DNA of 64,000 bases, from positions 1-64,000 of the forward strand of contig CAYZOV010000006.1 of the NCBI GenBank assembly GCA_964480525.1. Reading direction: 5' to 3'. Below, piece by piece: positions 27,650 to 36,106 of this stretch. This DNA comes from JAAZZIT01 sp964480525 (GTDB taxonomy: Bacteria; Bacillota; Clostridia; Oscillospirales; Ruminococcaceae). Positions within the stretch are counted from its first letter, which is position 1. Every line of letters starts with the position of its first letter. Below the pieces are notes generated by a model. The model made no database searches. It was not told the DNA's origin and was given only the letters and a program-made list of their open reading frames with translations. A program made the translations under genes and the position numbers.

Positions 27650-27925
27650 ATGACAAAGGCAGAATTGATTTCGGCTGTGGCAGAAAAAGGATACTCGAAA
27701 AAAGAAGCGGAAAAAATTATTTTTGACGTTTTTGACACCATTTCGGAAACCTTAGAAAAGGGCGAAAAAGTTGTGGTGGCTCATTTTGGAGTTTTCAGCG
27801 TCCGTCAAAGAGCCGAAAGAACAGTTTACAACCCGAAAAAAGGCGCAAACATTGTTTCAAAAGCAAAGAAAACGCCGATTTTCAAGGCAGGAAAAACTTT
27901 GAAAGCCAAAGTTGACAAAGACTGA
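27650..27925 (+). CDS. HU-family DNA-binding protein
   Basis: A 91-residue histone-like protein that bends and packs DNA. It has the HU fold order: the helical N-terminus MTKAELISAVAEKGYSKKEA, then the GVFSVRQRAER strand and a DNA-binding arm carrying NPKKGANIVSKAKKTPIFKAGK. The usual arm RNP motif is replaced by VYNPKKG. The start at ATG 27650 is set by GAGAGGA. The longer in-frame form from 27632 covers this site. It is probably cotranscribed with the DUF6465 gene 15 bp downstream. Confidence 0.93.
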   Translation: MTKAELISAVAEKGYSKKEAEKIIFDVFDTISETLEKGEKVVVAHFGVFSVRQRAERTVYNPKKGANIVSKAKKTPIFKAGKTLKAKVDKD

Positions 27926-27940
27926 CAGGAGGGCTAAGAA

Positions 27941-28300
27941 ATGGCAGTTAAGAAAGAAACCGTTGAAAAAGTAAAAGAAGTTGCGAAAAAAACAACAAAA
28001 AAGGCTGAAGAAGTGGCTGAAAAGGCTGTGAAAACCGCCAAACCAAAGGTTGAAAAAGCAACAAAAGCAGCAAGCGAAGCCGTAAAGAACGCCACAACGA
28101 AAGTTAAGGAAGAAATTTTCGTAGAATTTGGCGGAAAAAGCGTCCTTGCAAGCGACGTCATCGAAAAGGTGAAAGCCGATTACAAGGCAGGCGGAAACAA
28201 AAAAGCCATCAAAAAGGTTCAAATTTACATCAAACCAGAGGACGGCTGTGCTTATTACGTTATCAACGACGTTGCAGAGGGCAAAAAAGTTGACCTTTAA
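27941..28300 (+). CDS. DUF6465 protein with Lys/Ala-rich tail
   Basis: A 119-residue protein. The first ~60 residues are a Lys/Ala/Glu-rich helical, histone-H1-like segment, likely to bind nucleic acid. The last ~60 (EIFVEFGGKSVLASDVIEKV onward) match DUF6465, a clostridial domain of unknown function. AGGAGGG precedes the ATG. Placement directly after HU suggests a nucleoid-linked role, which is inference. Confidence 0.8.
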   Translation: MAVKKETVEKVKEVAKKTTKKAEEVAEKAVKTAKPKVEKATKAASEAVKNATTKVKEEIFVEFGGKSVLASDVIEKVKADYKAGGNKKAIKKVQIYIKPEDGCAYYVINDVAEGKKVDL

Positions 28301-28315
28301 TCTACGGAATCTATG

Positions 28316-28352
28316 AAAAAAACCTGACGAATTTGCTTCGTCAGGTTTTTTG
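28316..28352. terminator. Bidirectional terminator
   Basis: AAAAAACCTGACGAA / TTCGTCAGGTTTTTT between convergent genes. Confidence 0.88.
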
Positions 28353-28360
28353 TTTTAATC

Positions 28361-29647
28361 TTAGTCTGAATTTTTTTCGTACCATTCGTTCTGGCGTTCG
28401 TAAACGTCGATTGAGTTATATTTTTCAAAGGATTTTTCGTTCTTTTCGATTGAAATTGTTTTGATAACTTCGTCGATAAGGGTTTCAAAATCGTCTGTTT
28501 TCATTGCCTGAATAAGGCTTTCACGGTTTGCCGACGCAAATTCGGTTCTTTCGGACATATCAAGGCGTTCGATGATGTAATAGCCGTCGTCATCGTTATA
28601 GAGGGAAATTTTGTCGATTTCAAGGTCGGAAATAAAGTCAATATACTCGTTATCCTCGTAGCTGTTCACGTCACGAACGTACTCGTTAGGGTACTTTTCG
28701 CTTTCGATTTCGGCGGGAGTTTTCTCCTCTTCGTCCTCGTCGTCAGCGTCAGTTTCGGAAGAACTATCGGTTTCGGAAGAACTATCGGTTTCAGAAGAAC
28801 TATCAGTTTCCGAAGAACTATCGGTTTCCGAAGAACTGTCAGTTTCCGAAGAACTATCAGTTTCCGAAGAACTATCGGTTTCAGAAGAACTATCAGTTTC
28901 CGAAGAACTATCGGTTTCCGAAGAATTGTCGTCTGTTGTATCTTTATCCTTATCGTCGTCGGATTCCTCGGTTTCTTTCTCATAAGCTTCGATAAGCTCG
29001 TCCATTGTCTTGCCTTCATCAGCAAGTTTCATATACTTATCGGCGGTTTCCTTTGCTGCGTCCTTATCGTCGTCGTCGATAGCAATATAAATCTGCTTAT
29101 ATCTCAAAAGATTTTCCTTAACGTAGGTGTTGATTTCGTCGTCGCTGACGGCAGAAACTCCGCCCTCGTAGTAAAGTCCCTCAAAGAGTTTTTCCGAAAG
29201 TTTTGAATAAGTCTGGATTCGTTTAAGAGATTCTTTAGAAATTCCCATTTCTTCGTAATAATCGCCGTTTGAATCCCATGCGCTATTGACGGTGGAATTA
29301 ACCTCTTTCTTTTCTTCGTCAGAAAGTTTGATTCCTAATTCTTTACATTTTTTCTCGGTAGCAACCATGTCAAGGCAGGTTTCATAAGCGTAATTTTCAA
29401 GATATTCGCTAAGTTTTTGGTCGCCCAACATCTGGTCTTCAAACTTGTCCGAAAGGGTCTGACCTGAATAGTAAAGTGTGTAAAGCTGGGTGGTGTATTC
29501 GGACAACATAAGGCTGATATACACGCCACTCTGGATTTCTTCGCCGTCAGCTTTCATAATATAGCCTGTTTTATTTGTACAGCCTGCCATTGAAAATACC
29601 ATTGTAAGAGCAAGACAGCCTGCAACTAAGCGTTTTTTTAGTGACAT
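28361..29647 (-). CDS. PrsA/SurA-like lipoprotein with SSETD repeats
   Basis: A 428-residue lipoprotein (lipobox FSMAGC, about residue 22 from the preferred start). The N-terminal region resembles the chaperone part of PrsA/SurA foldases, which help exported proteins fold. A central tract has about nine tandem SSETD pentapeptides in a wider Asp/Glu/Ser stretch. The C-terminal part again looks SurA-like (YIIERLDMSERTEFA). No clear complete parvulin isomerase domain is seen, so it may be a chaperone only. The start at ATG 29647 has GAAAGGA. Its promoter is at 29703-29731. Confidence 0.72.
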   Translation of the reverse strand: MSLKKRLVAGCLALTMVFSMAGCTNKTGYIMKADGEEIQSGVYISLMLSEYTTQLYTLYYSGQTLSDKFEDQMLGDQKLSEYLENYAYETCLDMVATEKKCKELGIKLSDEEKKEVNSTVNSAWDSNGDYYEEMGISKESLKRIQTYSKLSEKLFEGLYYEGGVSAVSDDEINTYVKENLLRYKQIYIAIDDDDKDAAKETADKYMKLADEGKTMDELIEAYEKETEESDDDKDKDTTDDNSSETDSSSETDSSSETDSSSETDSSSETDSSSETDSSSETDSSSETDSSSETDSSSETDADDEDEEEKTPAEIESEKYPNEYVRDVNSYEDNEYIDFISDLEIDKISLYNDDDGYYIIERLDMSERTEFASANRESLIQAMKTDDFETLIDEVIKTISIEKNEKSFEKYNSIDVYERQNEWYEKNSD

Positions 29648-29702
29648 TTTTAATTTTCCTTTCAAATTTAGTTGTATTTTTTAAATACCAATCCAATTTA
29701 AT

Positions 29703-29731
29703 AGTATACACTATTTTAGCTGAATTGTCAA
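29703..29731 (-). promoter_or_regulatory. Sigma-A promoter of the PrsA-like gene
   Basis: Minus strand: TTGACA (29731-29726), 17-bp spacer, TATACT (29708-29703). Confidence 0.85.
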
Positions 29732-29743
29732 GTGGCGGGCAAA

Positions 29744-29772
29744 CAAAAAAGCACCCCCGAAAGAGTGCTTTT
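29744..29772 (-). terminator. Terminator of the 29789 lipoprotein gene
   Basis: AAAAGCACTC / GGGTGCTTTTTT as read on the minus strand, separating the two lipoprotein genes. Confidence 0.75.
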
Positions 29773-29788
29773 GAAGTTTTTGCAAAAA

Positions 29789-30466
29789 TTATCTAAGTGT
29801 AATGCTATTAACAACTTCGTCAAGGTCAACGAACATTTCAGAACCGCCTGTGAAAGTGATAACATAGCTTTCTGTTTCGCCCGTAATCATAATCTGTGCA
29901 AGTGTGTACACGTCGTATGTGAGTTCGATTACAACAGCTTCGCAACCTGTAATCTTAGTGTGTTCAAAGGTTGTGATTTCAACACCCTCGTACATTGTAG
30001 CATATGCCTGTTCCATTACGTCCTTTGTAATAAGGCTGATTGAGTCGTCTTTTTGGGTGATGATGATATTAAGATTGTTGCCCGTTACGAGATAGTCAGA
30101 CGGAACGAAGTAAACGCCTCCGTTGATTTCCTGTGCAGACCATGTGTTGTCAACTCTGAGAGAAAGGTTTCCTGCTGTGATAACGCCGTCGTTGATAGTA
30201 CCCTGTGGCAAACTGCTAGGTGTAGCAGCGTGTACGTTATCGTCGATTTCTTCCTTAGAAGAATCGTCCTCTTTTGAAGAATCATCTTCCTTTGATGAAT
30301 CATCTTCCTTTGAAGAATCATCTTCTTTTGAAGAATCGTCCTTGTCGGCGCTGTCTACAACTGAAGAACTATCCTTTTCGTCCTCGTCGTCGTTGTCATT
30401 TTCGTTACAAGCGACCATTGAAAGTGCCATAAGGGCAGCCAAAGTCATTGCCAAAAGTTTTTTCAT
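29789..30466 (-). CDS. Lipoprotein with SSKEDD repeats
   Basis: A 225-residue lipoprotein of unknown function. The lipobox LSMVAC ends the signal at about residue 20. An acidic linker of five SSKED-type repeats (about residues 48-73) follows, then a compact domain of about 145 residues (LSLRVDNTWSAQEINGGVYF onward). AAGGAG precedes the ATG. It has its own promoter and terminator. Like its neighbour at 28361 it uses a Ser/acid repeat as a wall-spanning tether. Confidence 0.78.
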   Translation of the reverse strand: MKKLLAMTLAALMALSMVACNENDNDDEDEKDSSSVVDSADKDDSSKEDDSSKEDDSSKEDDSSKEDDSSKEEIDDNVHAATPSSLPQGTINDGVITAGNLSLRVDNTWSAQEINGGVYFVPSDYLVTGNNLNIIITQKDDSISLITKDVMEQAYATMYEGVEITTFEHTKITGCEAVVIELTYDVYTLAQIMITGETESYVITFTGGSEMFVDLDEVVNSITLR

Positions 30467-30504
30467 GATAAAATCTCCTTTTCAAATTAAATATGGTATT
30501 AAGT

Positions 30505-30533
30505 ATTATAACATATTTTCAGAAAATTGTCAA
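30505..30533 (-). promoter_or_regulatory. Sigma-A promoter of the 29789 lipoprotein gene
   Basis: Minus strand: TTGACA (30533-30528), 17-bp spacer, TATAAT (30510-30505). Perfect consensus boxes. Confidence 0.88.
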
Positions 30534-30552
30534 TGAAATTTCACAAAAAACA

Positions 30553-30581
30553 TTGACATTTCTTAAAAATTGTGATATGTT
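30553..30581 (+). promoter_or_regulatory. Sigma-A promoter of the GH5-like gene
   Basis: TTGACA (30553-30558), 17-bp spacer, TATGTT (30576-30581). Confidence 0.7.
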
Positions 30582-30636
30582 CATTAAGTAGGGTTTTAGA
30601 ACCTTTAAGTTACAAAATTCAGAAAGGACGGCTTTT

Positions 30637-31812
30637 ATGAAGTTTAAAAGAATACTTGCAAGCGGACTTGCTTTAATGATGATTTTTACTACAGCGTGTT
30701 CAAACGATGAATCAAGTGTAAACACAACTGTAGGACAAAATGAGCAAACCAACTCCGGCAGTACGGTGGGCGGTTATTACGATTTGCCTTTTGAAAATCC
30801 CCAGACGGACGCAAAGGTGGTTATCGAAAACGGAAAATTTACAGTTAAGGGCGAAGAAATTTGGTTTAACTCGGTAAACACGCCGTGGGACAACTGGAAC
30901 GATTTCGGCGGAAGTTTTGACGTGGCATTTTGGGACAGCCATTTTGCAAATTTAAAAGCGGCGGGAGTTAATGCAACCAGAATTTGGTTTAACTGTAACG
31001 GGATGGTCGGGGTTAAACTTAAAGAGGACGGAAGTTTTGACTGTGTTACCGACCAGCATTGGAAAGACGTAGACAGGTTGTTTGAATTGGCGGCAAAACA
31101 CGAAATTTACATTATGGCGACAATGCTTTCGTTTGACCATTTTAAGGACACAAACGAGGGTTATGAAAGTTGGCGGGCAATGATTTGCGACAGCGAAAAA
31201 ATTGACCAATTTGTGAACGGTTATGTTATTCCGTTTGCGAAAAGGTACGACGCCAACGACTATTTGTGGAGCATTGATTTAATGAACGAGCCTGACTGGG
31301 TTTACGAAAACGAGGAGTGCGGAAAAATCGATTGGGACAATTTGTCTAATTATTTTGCCCGTGCATCGGCGGGGATTCACGAAAATTCGGACGTGCTTGT
31401 AACGGTTGGATTCGGCATGATTAAGTACAATTCGATTACACATCAGGGCAACATGGCCAGCAAGGAATACCTGTATTTTCTGTCGAAAAACGAAAATTCG
31501 TACATAGATTTTAACTCACCGCACTATTATTACTGGCAGAAGCAATGGTATGGGTTCCCATTTGAGAAAAGTCCGTCGGAGTTTGGGTTGGACGATTCGA
31601 TTCCGTGCGTAATCGGCGAATGTGCCTGCCTTGACGAGGGTGACGAAACCCTTGAAGAAAAGTACAACATGGCGTTGGAAAACAGTTGGGACGGAGTTTT
31701 TGCTTGGACGTCAAACGGCGTTGACACCTGTGGCGGATACTTGGATATACTGCCTGCGACGACTTCTATTTACCAAAAAATTCCTGAAAAAGTTTACCCT
31801 TTGGCTGACTGA
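30637..31812 (+). CDS. GH5-like glycoside hydrolase lipoprotein
   Basis: A 391-residue secreted lipoprotein (lipobox FTTAC, Cys21) with a clan-A TIM-barrel glycosidase domain. NEP at residues 217-219 gives acid/base Glu218. IGEC near 327-329 gives the nucleophile Glu328. The motif RIWFN at about 115-119 also fits. The closest likeness is to GH5-type beta-mannanases or cellulases. The exact substrate cannot be fixed from sequence alone. GAAAGGA precedes the ATG. It is monocistronic, followed by a hairpin. Confidence 0.82.
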   Translation: MKFKRILASGLALMMIFTTACSNDESSVNTTVGQNEQTNSGSTVGGYYDLPFENPQTDAKVVIENGKFTVKGEEIWFNSVNTPWDNWNDFGGSFDVAFWDSHFANLKAAGVNATRIWFNCNGMVGVKLKEDGSFDCVTDQHWKDVDRLFELAAKHEIYIMATMLSFDHFKDTNEGYESWRAMICDSEKIDQFVNGYVIPFAKRYDANDYLWSIDLMNEPDWVYENEECGKIDWDNLSNYFARASAGIHENSDVLVTVGFGMIKYNSITHQGNMASKEYLYFLSKNENSYIDFNSPHYYYWQKQWYGFPFEKSPSEFGLDDSIPCVIGECACLDEGDETLEEKYNMALENSWDGVFAWTSNGVDTCGGYLDILPATTSIYQKIPEKVYPLAD

Positions 31813-31832
31813 TTAGGAAAAAAAGTTTTAAA

Positions 31833-31876
31833 ATAACCCCCACTTGGTCTTTGTTTTAAAGGTCAGGTGGGGTTAA
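31833..31876 (+). terminator. Hairpin/terminator after the GH5-like gene
   Basis: TAACCCCCACTTG / CAGGTGGGGTTA stem with AAATTTT after it; a related ACCCCACTTGGGC...TTGGGGTG segment follows to 31920. Confidence 0.6.
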
Positions 31877-31995
31877 ATTTTGCCCGAAAACCCCACTTGG
31901 GCGGTGGGCAGGTTGGGGTGTAATTAAACTTTGTATAAATTTTGCGTAACTGTTTTATTAACAAAACTTCGTCTGCACAACATAACTTTTTCAGT

Positions 31996-32004
31996 CATAT
32001 ACTG
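31996..32004 (+). promoter_or_regulatory. Possible sporulation-sigma -10 box of dpsA
   Basis: CATATACTG resembles the -10 boxes of SigE/SigK promoters (CATAnnnTA / CATACAnT). An AC dinucleotide 17 bp upstream (31977-31978) could be part of a SigK -35. Weak but well placed before dpsA. Confidence 0.3.
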
Positions 32005-32032
32005 AAATATCAACGGATAGGGGGTCTGGGTT

Positions 32033-32794
32033 ATGGGCAGCAAGCGTATTCTGGTGGCAGGCGGAGATTTACGGCAGGTGTTTGCGGCGGAGTATTTGGG
32101 GAAAAAATTTGAAGTCGCTAAGTTTGCTTTGGGAGAAAAAACAGTTGAAGCACCGAAAGAAAACTATTTTGACGTGGTTGTTTTGCCTGTTGTTGCGTCG
32201 GTTGACGGTGAAAATTTGAATACGCCGTTATGTAATTATAAAATTTCGCTTAACGAGATTTTAAAGTTTGTCAAAAACAGCGGACTTATTTTGGGCGGAA
32301 AATTCTCCTCACAGGTCAGAGAACTTTTTGAAACAAAGTGCAGGGTTTTAGAGTATGCAAACAGAGAGGATTTTGCCATTAAAAACTGCGTTCCCACGGC
32401 AGAGGGGGCGTTGCAGGTGGCAATGGAAGAATTGGCAACGACGGTTCGGGGTGTGCGCACGCTTGTTGTAGGTTATGGCAGGGTGGGAAAAATTGTGGCA
32501 AAACTTTTCGCCGACGTGGGAGCAGATGTTTGTGCAACTGCCCGAAAAATCGGGGATTTGGCTCTTTGCGAAGCAATGCAAATCAAGGCGAAAAAAACCT
32601 CGCAGGCTTTGGAAAACCCGCGAGATTATGACTTGATTATTAACACAGTTCCCTATTTGGTAATTGACAAAAACGTTTTAGCAAAGGTTAAAAAAGACGT
32701 TTTGATAATCGACCTTGCTTCACGTCCGGGGGGAGTGGATTTTGATTTTGCGAAAAAATCGGGCGTGAAAGTTATTTGGGCATTGTCGCTTCCG
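32033..32794 (+). CDS. dpsA: Dipicolinate synthase subunit A, 5' part (codons 1-254), interrupted
   Basis: DpsA (SpoVFA) works with DpsB in the mother cell to make dipicolinic acid from dihydroxy-tetrahydrodipicolinate for the spore core. This part covers the N-terminal domain and the NAD(P)-binding GYGRVG motif at residues 147-152. Homology holds up to ALSLP at codon 254 and then stops abruptly. The reading frame continues to 33160 only as antisense to the LCP gene. The missing end, PGKVAPKTAGEIVG..., lies at 43022-43099. GGATAGGGGG precedes the ATG. In the interrupted state the product would be a 375-residue protein with an unrelated tail, presumably inactive. Confidence 0.93.
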
Positions 32795-32816
32795 CCGAGG
32801 GTAACGGGTGCAAAAC
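32775..32816. other. attL: left recombination junction in dpsA
   Basis: Core TCCG at 32791-32794. The left arm GTTATTTGGGCA (32771-32782) belongs to dpsA (attB half). The right arm GTAACGGGTGCAAAAC (32801-32816) belongs to the element (attP half). The attP arm ends on the LCP stop codon (32816-32818). Confidence 0.88.
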
Positions 32817-34255
32817 TATTTTCGGTAGATTGTGTCAAGCAAAAATTGACGGTTTTGCTCGAAATCCACCTGAATTACCGAGCCGTCGGCGGTGCTTGCG
32901 TAGTCCCAGCTTTCTTTGTTGTCGCCAAAAGGCACACGTTGGCTGGATTTTTCGTAGTTAAGGCACAACGGCATGGAGAAAATAAGGCTTTTGACGGTGC
33001 TTTTGTCCATATTTGTAGTGATTTTCGGGAGAACGTCCTGAATAAACTTGTCAAGTTCTGTCAATTTCATATCTTTAACTTTGTCGGAAATAAGCGTCAA
33101 AACCTGACGTTGGCGGTCTGTTCGGGCAAAATCGTCGCCCACTTTTTTACGGATTCGTGAATAAGCGAGGGCTTGGTTGCCATTCATATGGTAGGTTCCC
33201 GCCTCATATAAATAATCTGTGCCGTATTCGTTGCCCAAAATTCGGTTTTGTTCACGCATTGGGTCTTGCATGGCGGTGGCTTCGGCTTGGGTTATTTCAA
33301 TGTCAAGTCCGCCCACACTGTCGATAATTTGTGCAAAAGCGACAAAATCCACTTTGGCATAATAGTCAATTTGCACACCGAAATTAAATTCCAAAGTATC
33401 CATAAGAAGCTCTGCACCGCCGTGGGAGTGCGCCCAGTTAAGTTTGTGCCATGTTTCGGCGTCCGTTCCCGGAATTTGGACGTTAATATCACGCATGAAC
33501 GATGTCATGACAATTTGTTTTGTTGTTTTATTTATCGAAACCAGTATCATGGAATCCGAAAGTCCGTTTCTGCCGTCCTGTCGTGCGTCTGTTCCAACAA
33601 GCAAAACGTTAAAAACATTGTCGTCGGACACGGTATTTGCGATTTCCAGTCGGTCGTCGTCGGGTGTGAAATTCAAAAGCGAAGCATAATTGTCGATTTT
33701 GAAGTAAACAAAACCGCCCGCAACCAGCAATAAAACAAGAATCAGAGCCAAAAATTTCGCAAAAAAATGGTGTTTTTTCTTTTTCTTCGGAAGAATTTCG
33801 TCGGGGTAATCATCGTAAATTTCGTCGTTATCTTCTTGGGTGTATTCATATTTATTTTTCATAAGTTTTTCCTTTTGTTCATTTTTGCTGTTAGAAGTTA
33901 AAGCTTGGTTAGTCCCGAAAGATTTATACTCTGATTGGTATTTTTCGGGCGGAATATTCAGTTTAAACTCTTTTTTTGAGGTTTTTGCGGAAGAAGAATT
34001 TCCGAAATTTTCCCTTAAACTGCGTAAAAATTCGGGGTCAAGCTGGGTTTCGGCATTATAAGGCGCATTTTGAGAATTACGAAATGCGGAGCGGTCAACA
34101 AATTCTTCGCCGATTTCCCGTTCTTTTGGGGGCAAATCGAAATTCCGTGTGTTTTCTTTTTTGTTCACCCTAGTAACTTTGACTTTGACGGCTTTCTTTT
34201 TTTCTATGCTGTCGGCGATTAGCTCCTGTAGGGTTGGTTCGTTTTTATAGGGCAT
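32816..34255 (-). CDS. LytR-CpsA-Psr (LCP) family protein
   Basis: A 479-residue membrane protein. LCP enzymes attach polymers such as teichoic acids or capsule to peptidoglycan. The long charged cytoplasmic N-terminus (about 1-160) is unusual, with a Lys/Asp/Glu-rich stretch. One membrane segment follows (about 165-185), then the LCP domain from about 215 with LLVGTDARQDG, DSMILVSINK, SFMRDINV and YSRIRKKVGDDFARTDRQRQ, including the family's conserved Asp/Arg residues. A GAAAGATGG site precedes the start. Its stop codon abuts the attP arm, so it is the first gene inside the element. Confidence 0.9.
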   Translation of the reverse strand: MPYKNEPTLQELIADSIEKKKAVKVKVTRVNKKENTRNFDLPPKEREIGEEFVDRSAFRNSQNAPYNAETQLDPEFLRSLRENFGNSSSAKTSKKEFKLNIPPEKYQSEYKSFGTNQALTSNSKNEQKEKLMKNKYEYTQEDNDEIYDDYPDEILPKKKKKHHFFAKFLALILVLLLVAGGFVYFKIDNYASLLNFTPDDDRLEIANTVSDDNVFNVLLVGTDARQDGRNGLSDSMILVSINKTTKQIVMTSFMRDINVQIPGTDAETWHKLNWAHSHGGAELLMDTLEFNFGVQIDYYAKVDFVAFAQIIDSVGGLDIEITQAEATAMQDPMREQNRILGNEYGTDYLYEAGTYHMNGNQALAYSRIRKKVGDDFARTDRQRQVLTLISDKVKDMKLTELDKFIQDVLPKITTNMDKSTVKSLIFSMPLCLNYEKSSQRVPFGDNKESWDYASTADGSVIQVDFEQNRQFLLDTIYRK

Positions 34256-34436
34256 ATTTTTACCATCTTTCTTTTTTGTTCCTTTAAGAATATTATATAT
34301 TTTTTAGGCGGTGTTGTCAATGAAAATTGTGTTGGAAAATTTCGTATTTTGGCGGAATTACAAGAATTGATTAAATTTTGATATCTTTTGTTAGCTAAAT
34401 ATTTACATAACGTTTAGATTTAATTTTGGAGGAAAA

Positions 34437-35930
34437 ATGACAGCGATTTATACACGTCAATCTGTAGACAAAGTGGATTCAATCAGCATTGAAACCCAGA
34501 TTGATTTTTGTAAACAAAGGCTTTTGCAGGGAGAAAAATTTGAAATTTTTACCGACAAAGGCTATTCCGGTGGCACTCAAAATCGCCCAGAATACCAAAG
34601 ATTGGTTAGAATGTGCAAAAACGGGCATATTGAACGGGTGATAACGTACAAACTTGACAGAATCAGCCGTTCCCTGTTGCATTTTGTTTTGCTTCTTGAA
34701 GATTTGGAAAAGTCTGACGTTGAGTTGATTTCCTGCACGGAAAATTTCTCCAGCCGAAGTGAAATGGGCGTAATTATTATGAAAATGTTAATTATGTTTG
34801 CAGAAATGGAACGTAAAAATATTCGTAGCAGAATCAGAGATAATTATTATTCCCGTGGGGAAAAAGGCTTTTATCTTGGGGGTTGCGCACCGTATGGGTA
34901 CAAAAAAGTTTCCATTAAAATTTGTGGAAAAAGCACCAGCGGATATGAAATTATAGATTTGGAAGCAAAAGTCTTGGAGGAAATTTACAATTTGTACATA
35001 ATACAAGATTTGTCTGCTAACGGTGTTTGCAGAGAACTAAACCGCCGAAATATTCTCACAAAAGCAGGTGGAAAATGGTCGGCGAACACCCTGTTGAGGG
35101 TTATTAGAAACCCGTTTTATGTTAAGTCGGATTACAGAGTTTATGAATTTTTTATGTCAGAGGGTGCTGTTGTTACGTCGTCGGCGGAGGATTTTATGTC
35201 GGGTTTCGGGTGCGTTTGCTACGGCGACAAAGGACAAAGAAAACACTCAAAATTTGCTGATTTTAGAGGTGAACACATTACGGTTGGGGGGCATTTGGGG
35301 GTTATTTCAAGCGAAATGTGGCTTAGTGCCGTGGAAAAGTCAAGACGCAATAACATGGCAAAAGTACAAAAAAGCGGACAGAAAACTTATTTAAGCGGTT
35401 TGATTTTTTGTTCACATTGCGGATATAAATACACAACAACAAGCGGAAATGGCTATACATATTTTTATTGCAGACAGCGAAAAATCGGGAGTTGCGATAG
35501 CAAAGTGGGGTTAGTCAGAGCCGATTTATTGGAAGAAATAGTTGAACATTATGTTAAATTATGGTTAATATCTCATTCTTGCATTAAACGGGAAGCAAAG
35601 GATTGCACAGAAGAAGCAATGTTAAGGTGCGAACTGGCAAATTTAAGGTGCAAGGCAAAGAAAATTCAGGAAGAAATAGCCGCCTGCAACGGTGAAGAAG
35701 TTGGTTTTCTCGTTGAATCTTTAAGAGAAATTGGCAAAAAAAATTTACTTTTAGAGAAAAAAGTAGCGGAAATTCAAAGTAAATCGTCTTGCAATTTTGA
35801 AAATTTAAAAGATTTGGCGGAGAATTTTTCGCCACTTCCCTGCTCTGCAAAAAAAGCAATTGTTGGATACATTGTGAAAAAAGTCGAAATTTCTGAAAAT
35901 GAAATGCGTATTTATTTGTGTTATCGCTGA
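34437..35930 (+). CDS. Large serine recombinase
   Basis: A 497-residue site-specific recombinase. The resolvase domain (about 1-140) has catalytic Ser9 in YTRQS, with Arg7, and the YKLDRISRS motif. The recombinase domain (about 150-260) includes the APYGYKK motif. A zinc ribbon near 325-355 uses CSHC and YFYCRQRKIGSC cysteines. A coiled-coil region (about 400-450, rich in Lys/Glu/Leu) is typical of serine integrases and controls direction. All catalytic landmarks are intact. GGAGGA precedes the ATG. It is the only recombinase in the window and lies inside the dpsA-intervening element, so it is the natural excisase/integrase candidate. Confidence 0.95.
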   Translation: MTAIYTRQSVDKVDSISIETQIDFCKQRLLQGEKFEIFTDKGYSGGTQNRPEYQRLVRMCKNGHIERVITYKLDRISRSLLHFVLLLEDLEKSDVELISCTENFSSRSEMGVIIMKMLIMFAEMERKNIRSRIRDNYYSRGEKGFYLGGCAPYGYKKVSIKICGKSTSGYEIIDLEAKVLEEIYNLYIIQDLSANGVCRELNRRNILTKAGGKWSANTLLRVIRNPFYVKSDYRVYEFFMSEGAVVTSSAEDFMSGFGCVCYGDKGQRKHSKFADFRGEHITVGGHLGVISSEMWLSAVEKSRRNNMAKVQKSGQKTYLSGLIFCSHCGYKYTTTSGNGYTYFYCRQRKIGSCDSKVGLVRADLLEEIVEHYVKLWLISHSCIKREAKDCTEEAMLRCELANLRCKAKKIQEEIAACNGEEVGFLVESLREIGKKNLLLEKKVAEIQSKSSCNFENLKDLAENFSPLPCSAKKAIVGYIVKKVEISENEMRIYLCYR

Positions 35931-35948
35931 TGATTGCGGTTGTTATAG

Positions 35949-35977
35949 TTGCAAAAAGTTTTGAAATATGGTAAAAT
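35949..35977 (+). promoter_or_regulatory. Sigma-A promoter of a candidate ncRNA
   Basis: TTGCAA (35949-35954), 17-bp spacer, TAAAAT (35972-35977), with no gene for 630 bp downstream. Confidence 0.65.
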
Positions 35978-36106
35978 AAACGTAAAGCCAAAGGGTTTAC
36001 GTTTGGGCGATTTCTGCCGAAAACCGCAGAAACACCTATTTGTGAATATATTATAAATTCTTCATGAACCCGTCAGTTTATGGCTGGGCGTTTTGCGAAA
36101 AATAGG
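35978..36106 (+). ncRNA. Candidate structured RNA, unidentified
   Basis: Begins with AAACGTAAA/TTTACGTTT (35978-35986/35996-36004), then TTTCTGC/GCAGAAA (36011-36017/36026-36032), then a closing helix CCTATTT/AAATAGG (36035-36041/36100-36106) enclosing a CAG/CTG stem-loop. It matches no RNA family that I can recall with confidence. The 3' end is unclear. Confidence 0.45.

Noticed and set aside
28666..29025. Repeat-rich frame LRKLIVLRKP overlapping the SSETD tract
   Set aside because: It is an alternate frame of the Ser/acidic repeats of the PrsA-like gene.
32795..33160. dpsA reading frame continuing 122 codons past the homology end
   Set aside because: It is antisense to the LCP gene and shows no DpsA similarity. 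It is the readthrough of attL, not a real C-terminus.
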